A stretch of DNA of 64,000 bases from Pseudomonas parasichuanensis (lineage in GTDB: Bacteria > Pseudomonadota > Gammaproteobacteria > Pseudomonadales > Pseudomonadaceae), in contig NZ_BQHO01000002.1 of NCBI RefSeq assembly GCF_021601385.1, positions 232,278 through 296,277 of the forward strand, read 5' to 3'. The notes under the pieces were generated by a model. It searched no databases. It saw only the letters and a program-made list of their open reading frames with translations, and was not told where the DNA came from. Of the stretch, positions 10,270-18,592 are shown in pieces. Each line of letters opens with the position of its first letter. Within the stretch, counting starts at the first letter, position 1. Position numbers and translations under genes: made by a program.

Positions 10270-10351
10270 CCGCAGCCTGGGCCCGGCAAAGACACGGGCT
10301 GCGGGGTAAATGCATCAGATCAGCGAATGGCGGGGTGACCTTCCATTCGCT
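10270..10351. other. Two stem-loops in the hasA-hasD intergenic region
   Basis: The inner hairpin pairs CCGCAGCC (10270-10277) with GGCTGCGG (10297-10304). The hasA-proximal hairpin pairs AGCGAATGG (10322-10330) with CCATTCGCT (10343-10351). On the hasA sense strand neither has a T-run directly after it, so partial attenuation or mRNA stabilisation of hasA is more likely than full termination. Confidence 0.55.
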
Positions 10352-10366
10352 TTTTCATGCCTGCGC

Positions 10367-10981
10367 TCAGGCCGCCAGGGCCAGGTCTTCCGGCAGCGCC
10401 TGCACGCCAACGGCTTCGGCCGAGGCCGCGACCGGGCCAGCCGCCAGGGCGGTGTTGATCTGGGCGAAGGTGTTGTTGGTAGACACGCCGTAGTCGGCCA
10501 GCAGGTTGTCCAGCACGGTTTCCAGGCCGGCGGTCTTGCCCTGCATCAGGTTGTAGATCACGTTGTGCACGTCGTTGCCTGCACGGCCGGCACCTTGGGC
10601 GGCGTTCAGGTCCAGGCCGTCGAAGCTCACGGCCAGCGACTGCACGCTGTAGTTGCCGCTGGCATCACGCAGCAGGGTGTTGCCGAGGGTCACGGTGTCC
10701 AGTTCGCCGTACAGGTAGTGGTTCTGGTTGTCGCCGGCCGGCAGCGACGAGTTCCAGACATAGTGCAGGCCGGTCGGGGTATCGCTTTCGGCGATCACGG
10801 CGAAGTTCGAACCGTTGGTGCCACGAATGGCGTACTGGCTGCCATCGGTGCCGCCCTCGTTGAAGCCGCCGGTGTTGCTGGCGTTGTGCGCGGCGGTCTT
10901 GAAACCGGTGGCCCAGGCCGAGAGGTACTGGTCAACGGTGTAGTTGGCAAAAGAAGCCGCGTAGGTAACGGACAGAGTCAT
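10367..10981 (-). CDS. hasA: Secreted heme-binding hemophore HasA
   Basis: 204-aa hemophore secreted by the type I system and handed to HasR. Heme-ligand positions are recognisable: His32 (KTAAHNAS), Tyr74 (LHYVWN) and a supporting His88 (NQNHYLYG), matching His32, Tyr75 and His83 of known HasA proteins. The C-terminus ends LPEDLALAA, the usual ABC-export signal, and there is no N-terminal signal peptide. Compared with my recollection of P. aeruginosa HasA, the His32 loop is about 6 residues shorter and the Tyr-His loop about 6 longer. It lies between hasR and hasD. The product is named with confidence from the full-length match in pattern and the complete has context. Confidence 0.95.
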   Translation of the reverse strand: MTLSVTYAASFANYTVDQYLSAWATGFKTAAHNASNTGGFNEGGTDGSQYAIRGTNGSNFAVIAESDTPTGLHYVWNSSLPAGDNQNHYLYGELDTVTLGNTLLRDASGNYSVQSLAVSFDGLDLNAAQGAGRAGNDVHNVIYNLMQGKTAGLETVLDNLLADYGVSTNNTFAQINTALAAGPVAASAEAVGVQALPEDLALAA

Positions 10982-11011
10982 TGCATTTCCTCGTTGCGTT
11001 GCAGTTGAGAG

Positions 11012-11032
11012 CGAAGGCGTTAAACGCCTTCG
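11012..11032. other. Stem-loop in the hasR-hasA gap
   Basis: Perfect 9-bp stem CGAAGGCGT / ACGCCTTCG (11012-11020 with 11024-11032), 3-nt loop, no T-run. It is positioned 31-51 bp upstream of hasA and could be an RNA-processing site that uncouples abundant hasA mRNA from hasR. Confidence 0.5.
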
Positions 11033-11062
11033 TGTTGCCCGACAGTGGGCGAACCTGGTGAA

Positions 11063-13813
11063 TCAGAAACGGTACTCGAGCATGCCGGAGAGGGTCCGGC
11101 CACGGGCCAGGGACAGGTTGTTGGCATCGCCCATGGCCACGAAGTAGGCCTCGTCGGTGACGTTTTCCAACGACAGGGCGATGTTCAGCTGCGGGGTTGC
11201 CCAGTAGCTGGCATACAGGTCGTAAACTTTGTATTCCGGCCAGCGGGCCTTCTCCAGGTTGCCGTAGCCCTGGCTGTTGAGGTGCTCGCCCCGGCCCGCG
11301 CTGTAGCGCAGGCGGGCGCCGACATCGAGGGTGTTGTCGAAAAAACGCAGGCCGGTGGTCAACGCGCCACGGTCGGACGGCATGTAGGCGGCATTGCCCA
11401 TGATCTCGCCACAGCTGACCTGGTCATTGATCGCCTGGCCTTCGCTGAAGTTGTAGGCCGGCAGGGTCACCGGGAGCGGGAAGCCACCGAAGTCGATCAC
11501 CGTGTCTATCATGCCGGCGTCGTTGCGCTGCACACCGCCGCCCATGTACAGCTGCTTGGAGCAGAACTCGTTGCTGCCAATCATGTGGGTGTAGCTGAGC
11601 TGGGTGTAGAAACGGCCGTTGTCGTAGTCGAGCGAGTACTCCACACCACGGAAGTTGGTGCCTTCGAGGTTGTTGGTGTAGGCGCTGTTGCCCAGCGACA
11701 GCCCGGTGATATCGGTGCCGGGCAGGTCAACGCTGTAGTCGAGGTACGAGAAGTTCTCGATGCGCGTATCGAAATACGCCACCTTCACGCCGAGGCGGTC
11801 ACCGTCGCGAAACAGCGACTCCTTGAAGATGTTGAAACCGGCCTCCCAGTTGTGCGACTGCTCGGGCTTGAGGAATGGGTTGGGGTACACCAGTTCGTTG
11901 CCACCCCCGTGCGGTTTGCCGCTCATGAACGCCTCGGTCACCGCGGGTGGGCGCCAGCCGCGGCCCCAGCGGGTGTAGAGCTGCAACCAGTCCAGCCCCG
12001 GTTTGACGCCGATGCCGAAGGTCGGCGAGAAGCGCCCCTCCTCACGCTCGACGTCATAGGCAAACTCGGTGCGTTCACGCGGCACGTCCACACCGGTGAC
12101 GCCGACCGGGTAGGCCCAGGTGGTGAACCCGGTCTTGCCGGTCAGGCGGTAGCGGTCGTAACGCAGGCCGGCGTCCAGGGTCAGCCAGCCGTCATGTTCG
12201 AACGACAGGTTGCCGAACAGGCTGCCCATGGCTCGCTTGCCTTCCGGGTCGGCACCGGCAATGAAGGGGTTGTCCCGTTCACTCGGCGCGGGGATGCGCT
12301 CGCTGCTCGGCTTGAAGGTATCCAGGAACAGTTCGGTGCCGTAGTTGAAGCTCAGCAGGTTGCTCTGGCCGAAATAGAAGCGCGAGGTGTTCTGCGCCTG
12401 CAGGCCCCAGGTGTCGGTCTGGAAGTGATCGTTGTAGTCGGCGTAGAAGTTGCCGCTGCCGACGCTGGCCGTGTTGCTGTTGTTCCAGCGGTCCTGGCGG
12501 GTGGTGACGAAATACAGCTTGGCCTTGAAGTCGATCAGGTCGTTGTCCGGCGAGTAGCTGTAGTCGAGCCCGACGTTCTTCGCGTTGATGTCGCTGCTGG
12601 CGGTGCGCCGGTAATAGAACGAATTGAGGTCGGAGGCCAGCCAGGTCCAGGCGTCCTTGCTGTCGGTGTCGGTTTCCATGTAGCTCAGTTGCAGGCGCTG
12701 GTCTTCGGGCAGGTTCAGGCCCACCTTGATCAGGTTCGAGCGGGTCACCGTGCCCATGTCGCCGACTTCGGACTCGATCCAGTTGTCCCAGGCCCGCGGG
12801 AACAACTTGCGCAGGCGCATCTCGGTGCCCAGGTTGTCCTTGTTGTTGGTGCCGGCGCGGTAGTTGCCGAAGTGCCGCTCGCTCATGCCCAGCAGCAGGT
12901 CGCCCACGTCGTTGCCGAAGGCGAAGACGCCACTGCCGTTGAAATAGGTGCCGTTGCCCAGCTCACCGATACCGTGCCCGGCCCGAATCCGGCCACCCAT
13001 CTCCTTGCCCGGGCCGAGGAACTCGGCGGCTTGCAGGGTGTTGAAGCTGGCGATGCCGCCGAGCACACCCGCGCCGCCCATGCCGGACTGGCTGCCCTTC
13101 TCGATCTCGACGTTGCTGACGAACTCCGGGTCGATGTACATCGTGCCGTTGCGTTGCTGGTGGCCGTTGACACTGAAATTCTGGCGCATGCCGTCGATGT
13201 TCATGTTGACCCGGCCGTAGTCCTGCACGCCGCGAATGTTCACCGACAGGCCAGGGTCGCGCTGGTTGACCGCGGTGTACACCCCGGCGGTCTGCTCGAG
13301 CATGTCGGCGGCGTGGCGCGGCGGGCGCTTGTCGATCTGATCACGGGTGATCACGCTGGCCGAACGTGGCGCCTGGTACACCCAGTCACCGTCACGGCTG
13401 GACTCGACCTGGGTGACGCCCAGTTCCATGGCCACACCGGACTCTTCCAGTCGCTCCAGGCCCACCTGGCCGGCAGCGCTGAAGTGGTAGCGCACCGGCA
13501 TGTTGCGCAGCAGCAGGCGCAGGCCTTCTTCCACGCTGTAGCCACCGCGCAGCCCTTCGCTGTACAGGCCGACCAGCTTGCGGCTGTCGTAGAACACCTG
13601 CACGCCGGACTGTTCGGCATAGGCCAGCACGGCGCTGTCCAGGGGCTGGGCGGGAATGTCGAACTGCACCAGGCTGCGGCTTGTGCTGTTCGGCGACGTG
13701 GCGGCCTGGGCCAGACCGATCCCCATCGGCAGGCTCAAGGCGCCGATGGCCAGGCTGCCGGCCAGGGCGATGCGGCTCAGGGGCCGACGTGGTGGTAGGG
13801 GTTGCGTGCTCAC
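11063..13813 (-). CDS. hasR: TonB-dependent hemophore/heme receptor HasR
   Basis: About 916-aa outer-membrane receptor. After a signal peptide (GALSLPMGIGLAQA) comes a secretin/TonB N-terminal signalling domain (FDIPAQPLDSAVLAYAEQSG), then a plug domain and a 22-strand barrel ending in the aromatic C-terminus YRF. A YPNPFLKPE segment matches the NPNL box of heme receptors. It takes heme from HasA and signals through HasS to HasI. I chose the GTG at 13811-13813; a longer reading frame begins with TTG inside a Fur-box-like site and is unlikely. No TonB paralogue (hasB) is present in the cluster. Confidence 0.93.
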   Translation of the reverse strand: MSTQPLPPRRPLSRIALAGSLAIGALSLPMGIGLAQAATSPNSTSRSLVQFDIPAQPLDSAVLAYAEQSGVQVFYDSRKLVGLYSEGLRGGYSVEEGLRLLLRNMPVRYHFSAAGQVGLERLEESGVAMELGVTQVESSRDGDWVYQAPRSASVITRDQIDKRPPRHAADMLEQTAGVYTAVNQRDPGLSVNIRGVQDYGRVNMNIDGMRQNFSVNGHQQRNGTMYIDPEFVSNVEIEKGSQSGMGGAGVLGGIASFNTLQAAEFLGPGKEMGGRIRAGHGIGELGNGTYFNGSGVFAFGNDVGDLLLGMSERHFGNYRAGTNNKDNLGTEMRLRKLFPRAWDNWIESEVGDMGTVTRSNLIKVGLNLPEDQRLQLSYMETDTDSKDAWTWLASDLNSFYYRRTASSDINAKNVGLDYSYSPDNDLIDFKAKLYFVTTRQDRWNNSNTASVGSGNFYADYNDHFQTDTWGLQAQNTSRFYFGQSNLLSFNYGTELFLDTFKPSSERIPAPSERDNPFIAGADPEGKRAMGSLFGNLSFEHDGWLTLDAGLRYDRYRLTGKTGFTTWAYPVGVTGVDVPRERTEFAYDVEREEGRFSPTFGIGVKPGLDWLQLYTRWGRGWRPPAVTEAFMSGKPHGGGNELVYPNPFLKPEQSHNWEAGFNIFKESLFRDGDRLGVKVAYFDTRIENFSYLDYSVDLPGTDITGLSLGNSAYTNNLEGTNFRGVEYSLDYDNGRFYTQLSYTHMIGSNEFCSKQLYMGGGVQRNDAGMIDTVIDFGGFPLPVTLPAYNFSEGQAINDQVSCGEIMGNAAYMPSDRGALTTGLRFFDNTLDVGARLRYSAGRGEHLNSQGYGNLEKARWPEYKVYDLYASYWATPQLNIALSLENVTDEAYFVAMGDANNLSLARGRTLSGMLEYRF

Positions 13814-13843
13814 TGCGCGTCTCGTCTTCTGTTGGCGATTTCT

Positions 13844-13862
13844 AGTAATGAAAATCAATCTC
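13844..13862 (-). promoter_or_regulatory. Fur-box-like site upstream of hasR
   Basis: On the minus strand GAGATTGATTTTCATTACT matches 13 of 19 positions of the consensus GATAATGATAATCATTATC. It lies 31-49 bp upstream of the hasR start, so iron repression of hasRADEF is expected. Confidence 0.7.
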
Positions 13863-13924
13863 AACAATCAGACGTGCGGCACAGGAAAACTCAGTAACGC
13901 GAATTGAAAGTTTTTTTCAGCGGC

Positions 13925-14995
13925 TCAATAGATCAGCGTCAAACCCGGCAACTGCAGGCGTTCGGCCTTGAGTTCGGCAGTGAGCACATCGGCTGCCGCC
14001 TCGAGGTTGTCGAGGCGAAACACGCCACTGACCTGACGCTGCGCCAGGGCCGAGTCGACCACCAGCAGGCGCCCGTCACGGTAGCGATTGAGCCGCTCGA
14101 CCACCTCGGCCAGCGGCTGGCGCTCGAACACCAGCACCCCACGCTGCCAGTCGGTGGCCCGTTGCAGGTCGCGCCCTGGCCACAGCCGGACGCCATGGGC
14201 CTGGTCGTAGCGCAGCGCCTGGCCCTGCTGCAACAGCTGGCTGGTCAGGCCTTGTGCCGGCGCTGCTTGCAGCTTCACTTCGACACTGTGTTCGAGCATG
14301 CCGACCCAACCGCCCTCGCCCGCCATGCCGACCACGAACCGCGTGCCCAGGGCCTGCGTGCTGGCACCGGCATAATCGACCACGAACGGCCGCGGTTCGG
14401 CGGCCGTGACCGGTGCTGCGCTGAACACCGCATCGCCAGCCAGCAAACGCACCCGCCGCTGCTGGCCATCGAAAGCCAGCTGCAAGGCGCTGCGGCTGTC
14501 GAGATCGACCAGGCTGCCATCGGGCAAGGTCACCCGACGCACCTCGCCAGCGCCGGTGACATAGTCCGCGCGCCAGTCCAGCAGCAGGCCGGGCCCCTGC
14601 TCGAGGCCAAGGATCGCCAGCAGCACCAGCGCGCTACAGGCCACGGCCCGCCGTACCCGCGAAACCCTGCGCCGACCAGGCGTGCGCAAACTGCGAGCTG
14701 GCGGCGGCGCGCGGCGCGGCGCGGCAGCGGGTGCAAGGCCCGCCAGCTGCCCCAGGTCGCTCCAGGTTGCCTGCGCGAAGGCGAAGGCCTGGGCGTGGCG
14801 CGGGTCACTCGCGCACCACTGCTCCAGCGCCTGCTGCTGCACACTGCTCAGGGGGCCGGCGCCTTGCAGCACCACCCACTCGGCGGCCTGCTCGCGGATG
14901 GCTTGCTCGTTCTGGCTGCTCACACGGTTCTCTCGCGATCTGGTTATGTCTGGGCTGACGTCTGAAGCGGCGTTTGTCAGTAAACCGTTGGTCAT
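13925..14995 (-). CDS. hasS: FecR-family anti-sigma/signal-transducing regulator HasS
   Basis: About 356-aa FecR-type protein. A cytoplasmic anti-sigma N-terminus (AAEWVVLQGAGPLSS ... ALEQWCASDPRHAQAF) is followed by one membrane helix (ACSALVLLAILGL) and a periplasmic domain with the FecR core GEVRRVTLPDGSLVDLD. The C-terminus has a short secretin-like STN segment. In Has systems it holds HasI inactive until HasR is loaded with HasA and heme. The ATG start overlaps the hasI stop (ATGA) and has AGGA 5-6 nt upstream. An internal GTG at 14923 (VSSQNEQA) is an alternative start. It is followed by hasR. Confidence 0.9.
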   Translation of the reverse strand: MTNGLLTNAASDVSPDITRSRENRVSSQNEQAIREQAAEWVVLQGAGPLSSVQQQALEQWCASDPRHAQAFAFAQATWSDLGQLAGLAPAAAPRRAPPPARSLRTPGRRRVSRVRRAVACSALVLLAILGLEQGPGLLLDWRADYVTGAGEVRRVTLPDGSLVDLDSRSALQLAFDGQQRRVRLLAGDAVFSAAPVTAAEPRPFVVDYAGASTQALGTRFVVGMAGEGGWVGMLEHSVEVKLQAAPAQGLTSQLLQQGQALRYDQAHGVRLWPGRDLQRATDWQRGVLVFERQPLAEVVERLNRYRDGRLLVVDSALAQRQVSGVFRLDNLEAAADVLTAELKAERLQLPGLTLIY

Positions 14996-15495
14996 TCGGC
15001 TTCCTGCAGGCACTGCATCACATAGGCCAGGGCCTTGGCCAGATGCTTCTGCACGGAGCTGTCGGAAATACCCAGGTGACGCGCGACTTCGGCGTGGGTC
15101 ATGCCCTCCAGGCGATTGAGGCGAAACACCTGCCGGGTACGTTCGGGCAACGCCTCGAGGATCGCCTGCAAGCGGCGCAGGTGCTGGATGCGGGCCGCCT
15201 GCTCGTCGAGCCCGGGGCCGTCCTCGATGATGCCTTCCAGCGCTTCGTGGGGGACCAGATCGGTCTTGCGCCGCTGCTGCTGGCGCACATGATCGACCAT
15301 CAGGTTATGGGCCGTTCGGTACAGGTAGGCCTGGGCATTGTCGATGCGGTCGGCCTGCTGCTGCTCGGCCAGGCGCAGGAAACTGTCCTGCACCAGGTCG
15401 GCGGCCAGCTGCGGGTCGCGCACCTTGCGCGAAAGCATGGCCTGCAGGTTTTTCGCGTGCTTGAGGAACAGCCGCTTGAGGTCGAACTCCGCCAC
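14992..15495 (-). CDS. hasI: ECF sigma factor HasI (FecI-like)
   Basis: About 167-aa iron-type ECF sigma factor. Region 2 is visible (DPQLAADLVQDSFLRLAEQ ... LYRTAHNLMVDH) and region 4 (ALPERTRQVFRLNRLEGMTH, then EVARHLGISDSSVQKHLAKA). It would direct RNA polymerase to the hasS/hasR promoter when heme is sensed. The best start is the GTG at 15493-15495, five bases after GGAG; upstream TTG and GTG codons are possible. A Fur-box-like site lies 40-60 bp upstream, and hasS overlaps the stop. The radA gene lies immediately upstream on the same strand. Confidence 0.9.
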   Translation of the reverse strand: MAEFDLKRLFLKHAKNLQAMLSRKVRDPQLAADLVQDSFLRLAEQQQADRIDNAQAYLYRTAHNLMVDHVRQQQRRKTDLVPHEALEGIIEDGPGLDEQAARIQHLRRLQAILEALPERTRQVFRLNRLEGMTHAEVARHLGISDSSVQKHLAKALAYVMQCLQEAE

Positions 15496-15537
15496 ACGCA
15501 CTCCATACGATGGTCGCAAGGTGGCGGCATGCTACTA

Positions 15538-15556
15538 GCTATTGAGAATCACTTGC
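15538..15556 (-). promoter_or_regulatory. Fur-box-like site upstream of hasI
   Basis: On the minus strand GCAAGTGATTCTCAATAGC matches 12 of 19 positions of the Fur consensus. With the site before hasR it makes two iron-responsive entry points into the cluster, as in other has loci. Confidence 0.62.
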
Positions 15557-15566
15557 AAGAAGACGA

Positions 15567-16934
15567 CTACTCGAACAAGGCATCCAAGGCCTGTTCCAGA
15601 CGGGTCACGGCAATCACCTCAAGCCCCGGCGGCGCCTCTTTTGGCGCATTGCCCTTGGGCACGATGGCGCGCTTGAAGCCATGCTTGGCGGCTTCTTTGA
15701 GGCGCTCCTGGCCGCTGGGTACCGGGCGAACCTCGCCAGACAGGCCGATCTCGCCGAACACCAGCAGGCCGTGGGTCAGCGGCCGGTTGCGCAGGCTCGA
15801 CATCACCGCCGCCAGCAACGCCAGGTCAGAGGCGGTCTCCAGCACCTTGACCCCGCCGACCACGTTGAGGAACACGTCCTGGTCATGGGTGGGGATGCTG
15901 CCGTGACGGTGCAGTACCGCCAACAGCATGGCCAGCCGGTTCTGGTCCAGGCCCAGGGTCACTCGCCGTGGGTTGGCCAGGTGGCTGTCGTCGACCAGTG
16001 CCTGCACCTCCACCAACATCGGCCGCGTACCTTCCCAGGTGGCCATCACCACACTGCCGGGCACCTCGTCCTGGGTGCGGTTGAGGAAGATTGCCGAAGG
16101 GTTGGAGACTTCCTTCAGACCGCGATCGGTCATGCCGAACACGCCCAGCTCGTTGACGGCGCCGAAGCGGTTCTTCACCGCCCGCAGCAGGCGCAGGCGC
16201 CCGTCCGACTCGCCCTCGAAATACAGCACGGTGTCGACCATGTGCTCCAGCACACGCGGGCCGGCCAGCGAACCTTCCTTGGTAACGTGGCCGACCAGGA
16301 AGATCGCCGTGCCGCTCTGCTTGGCATAGCGCACCAGCAGCGCCGCGCTTTCGCGCACCTGGGCCACGCCGCCCGGCGCCGATTGCAGCTGTTCGGTGAA
16401 GATGGTCTGGATCGAGTCGATCACCATCACCCGCGGCTTTTCCTGGCGGGCCGTGGCGATGATCGCCTCGATGCAGGTTTCGGTCATCACCTTGAGCTGG
16501 TCCTGGGGCAGGCCCAGGCGCCGCGAACGCATGGCCACCTGCTGCTGCGACTCTTCGCCGGTGACGTACAACGCCGGCATCTGCGTGGCGATGTTGCACA
16601 GGGTTTGCAGCAGGATGGTCGATTTGCCGATGCCCGGGTCGCCACCGATCAACACCACTGAACCATCGACCAAGCCGCCGCCGAGTACGCGGTCAAGCTC
16701 GGTGCTGCTGGTGGTGAAGCGCGGGATCTCTTCGACGCTGACCTCGGCGAGGGTCTTGATCTGCGCCTGCTGCCCGGCCCAGCCGGCACGGCCGCTGGGG
16801 GCCGCCGCGCCACCGCTTTCGATCATGGTCTCGACCAGGGTGTTCCAGGCACCGCACTCGCCGCACTGGCCGGCCCATTTGGGGAAGGTCGCGCCACATT
16901 CGGTGCAGCCATACAAACGCTTGGCCTTGGCCAT
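15567..16934 (-). CDS. radA: DNA repair protein RadA
   Basis: 455-aa RadA. It has an N-terminal C4 zinc finger (Cys10, 13, 24, 27), a RecA-like ATPase with Walker A GGDPGIGKST (97-106), the RadA-specific KNRFG motif (AVKNRFGAVNELG) and a C-terminal Lon-like domain (GGVKVLETASDLALLAAV). It drives branch migration of recombination intermediates together with RecA. The start is ATG at 16932-16934, with AGGAG 9 nt upstream; a GTG two codons earlier is too close to that site. It is upstream of, and on the same strand as, the has locus, but separated by the Fur-regulated hasI promoter. Confidence 0.97.
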   Translation of the reverse strand: MAKAKRLYGCTECGATFPKWAGQCGECGAWNTLVETMIESGGAAAPSGRAGWAGQQAQIKTLAEVSVEEIPRFTTSSTELDRVLGGGLVDGSVVLIGGDPGIGKSTILLQTLCNIATQMPALYVTGEESQQQVAMRSRRLGLPQDQLKVMTETCIEAIIATARQEKPRVMVIDSIQTIFTEQLQSAPGGVAQVRESAALLVRYAKQSGTAIFLVGHVTKEGSLAGPRVLEHMVDTVLYFEGESDGRLRLLRAVKNRFGAVNELGVFGMTDRGLKEVSNPSAIFLNRTQDEVPGSVVMATWEGTRPMLVEVQALVDDSHLANPRRVTLGLDQNRLAMLLAVLHRHGSIPTHDQDVFLNVVGGVKVLETASDLALLAAVMSSLRNRPLTHGLLVFGEIGLSGEVRPVPSGQERLKEAAKHGFKRAIVPKGNAPKEAPPGLEVIAVTRLEQALDALFE

Positions 16935-17112
16935 GGGCACAGTCTCCTGGAAAAAACCGCCATGATAGCCGAAGCCGGACGTGTCCCGAACGCGTCGAAA
17001 GGCGACAAAACTATTCGTTCTAACCGCAGTCAGTAGCCCTGATTGCCACGCATGAAGCGTTTTAGTGGCTTACACTGCGTCTACCTCACCATTTGTTACA
17101 AGGAAATCGAAC

Positions 17113-17523
17113 ATGGGCATGCTCAGTGAGTTCAAGGCCTTCGCCGTCAAAGGAAATGTCGTGGACATGGCCGTCGGTATCATCATCGGCGCCGCCTTCG
17201 GCAAGATTGTCTCGTCGTTCGTCGGCGACGTGATCATGCCCCCCATCGGCCTGCTGATCGGCGGCGTGGACTTCAGTGACCTGGCCATTACCCTCAAGGC
17301 TGCCGAGGGTGACGTACCGGCCGTGATGCTGGCCTACGGCAAGTTCATCCAGACCATCCTCGACTTCATCATCGTCGCTTTCGCCATCTTCATGGGCGTG
17401 AAGGCGATCAACCGCCTCAAGCGCGAAGAGGCCGTGGCGCCGAGCGCACCACCGGTACCGAGCGCCGAAGAGACGCTGCTGACCGAGATCCGCGACCTGC
17501 TCAAGGCCCAAAATCAGAAATAG
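17113..17523 (+). CDS. mscL: Large-conductance mechanosensitive channel MscL
   Basis: 136-aa MscL. It has a short N-terminal helix ([20 protein letters not shown]), TM1 ([20 protein letters not shown]), a periplasmic loop, TM2 ([18 protein letters not shown]) and a C-terminal cytosolic helix ending AQNQK. It is a pressure-release valve against hypo-osmotic shock. The start at 17113 follows an AAGGAA site; a longer reading frame upstream is not family-like. It is divergent from radA and convergent with fpr, with a large inverted repeat between mscL and fpr. Confidence 0.97.
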   Translation: MGMLSEFKAFAVKGNVVDMAVGIIIGAAFGKIVSSFVGDVIMPPIGLLIGGVDFSDLAITLKAAEGDVPAVMLAYGKFIQTILDFIIVAFAIFMGVKAINRLKREEAVAPSAPPVPSAEETLLTEIRDLLKAQNQK

Positions 17524-17528
17524 AACTG

Positions 17529-17594
17529 CAAGCTGCAAGCTGCAAGCGGTGTGGGCCAACACGCGCTGCACTCCCACTTGAAGCTTGCAGCTTG
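17529..17594. terminator. Inverted repeat between convergent mscL and fpr
   Basis: Perfect 12-bp arms CAAGCTGCAAGC (17529-17540) and GCTTGCAGCTTG (17583-17594) with direct GCAAGCT reiterations at the left arm. It lies exactly between the two convergent stops and probably works as a bidirectional terminator or is a small intergenic repeat typical of this species group. Confidence 0.55.
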
Positions 17595-17604
17595 AATCTC
17601 GCAG

Positions 17605-18381
17605 CTACCAATAGTTCTCCACCGCGACCTGGCCGGGCCGCTTGCTCAGGCTCAATTGCAAGTCACGCGCTTTGAGCACCTTGCGCGTCTCATCGATCAT
17701 GTCCGGGTTGCCGCACAGCATGATCCGCGAATGCTCGGTGGACAGTTCCAACCCGGCCGCCCGCTCGAGCTCGCCGTTCTCGATCAGCGTGGTGATCCGC
17801 GCATTCAACGCCCCCGGGTGCGTCTCTCGGGTCACCACCGGAATGAACTGCAACTTGCCGGCGAACTCGGCCAGGTAGTCGCGTTGCTCAAGCCCGGCGA
17901 TCTCCTCCACATAGGCCAGCTCCTTCGCCTCGCGCACCGAGTACACCAGCTTGATGTTGTCGAAACGCTCCCAGGCCTCGAAGTCCTGCAGGATCGACAT
18001 GAACGGTGCGATCCCGGTGCCGGTGGCCAGCAGCCACAGGTCACGGCCCCCGATGAAGCGGTCGAGGGTCAGGTAGCCGAACGCCTGGCGGTCGATCAGC
18101 AAGGTGTCGCCCGCGCCCAGCCGGCTGAGCTCGCTGGTGAACTCACCACCGGGCACCACGATGGAAAAGAAGTCGAGGAATTCGTCGTGCGGGGCGCTGA
18201 CCATCGAGTAGGCGCGCCACACCACGCTGCCATCGGCCTTGGTCACGCCCAGGCGAGCGAACTGCCCGGAGCGGAAGCGAAAGCCCGGGTCACGGCTGAC
18301 CCGCAGGCTGAACAGGTTCGGCGTCAGGGGCTGAACATCGAGCAGGGTCTGGCGGGTGAACTTGTCGGCGCTGGCGGTCAT
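17605..18381 (-). CDS. fpr: Ferredoxin/flavodoxin-NADP+ reductase
   Basis: 258-aa plant-type-fold FNR of the bacterial subclass. The FAD motif RAYSMVSAP is at about residues 60-68, the NADP region LLATGTGIAPFMS near 120, and the C-terminus ends VAVENYW as in subclass I/II bacterial Fpr. It moves electrons between NADPH and ferredoxin or flavodoxin for redox defence and iron-sulfur assembly. The start is ATG at 18379-18381 with GGAG 6 nt upstream. P. putida has two such enzymes; which paralogue this is cannot be settled here, since no finR regulator is adjacent. It is divergent from the LuxR solo gene. Confidence 0.92.
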   Translation of the reverse strand: MTASADKFTRQTLLDVQPLTPNLFSLRVSRDPGFRFRSGQFARLGVTKADGSVVWRAYSMVSAPHDEFLDFFSIVVPGGEFTSELSRLGAGDTLLIDRQAFGYLTLDRFIGGRDLWLLATGTGIAPFMSILQDFEAWERFDNIKLVYSVREAKELAYVEEIAGLEQRDYLAEFAGKLQFIPVVTRETHPGALNARITTLIENGELERAAGLELSTEHSRIMLCGNPDMIDETRKVLKARDLQLSLSKRPGQVAVENYW

Positions 18382-18592
18382 GACGGGCTCCATAAATCAG
18401 ATGCGCCAAGTGTCTCGCAAAGCGCCGGGGATAAACACCACCGGTTTGTAGGGCATCGCTTCTGGCTGACAAAAAGTTGCGCAAGAAGCGTGACAGCTAT
18501 AGCAAAAAAACCCAGCACGGAACGAGGACTTTTCCTACACTTGGCCCGTGCAGTCCGGTCATTGGATCCATCGGATTTCAGGAGCTCCATCA

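Noticed and set aside
11045-13798. 917-codon plus-strand frame opposite hasR
   Set aside because: Val/Gly/Gln-rich shadow of the receptor gene; hasR has a signal peptide, STN, plug and barrel motifs.
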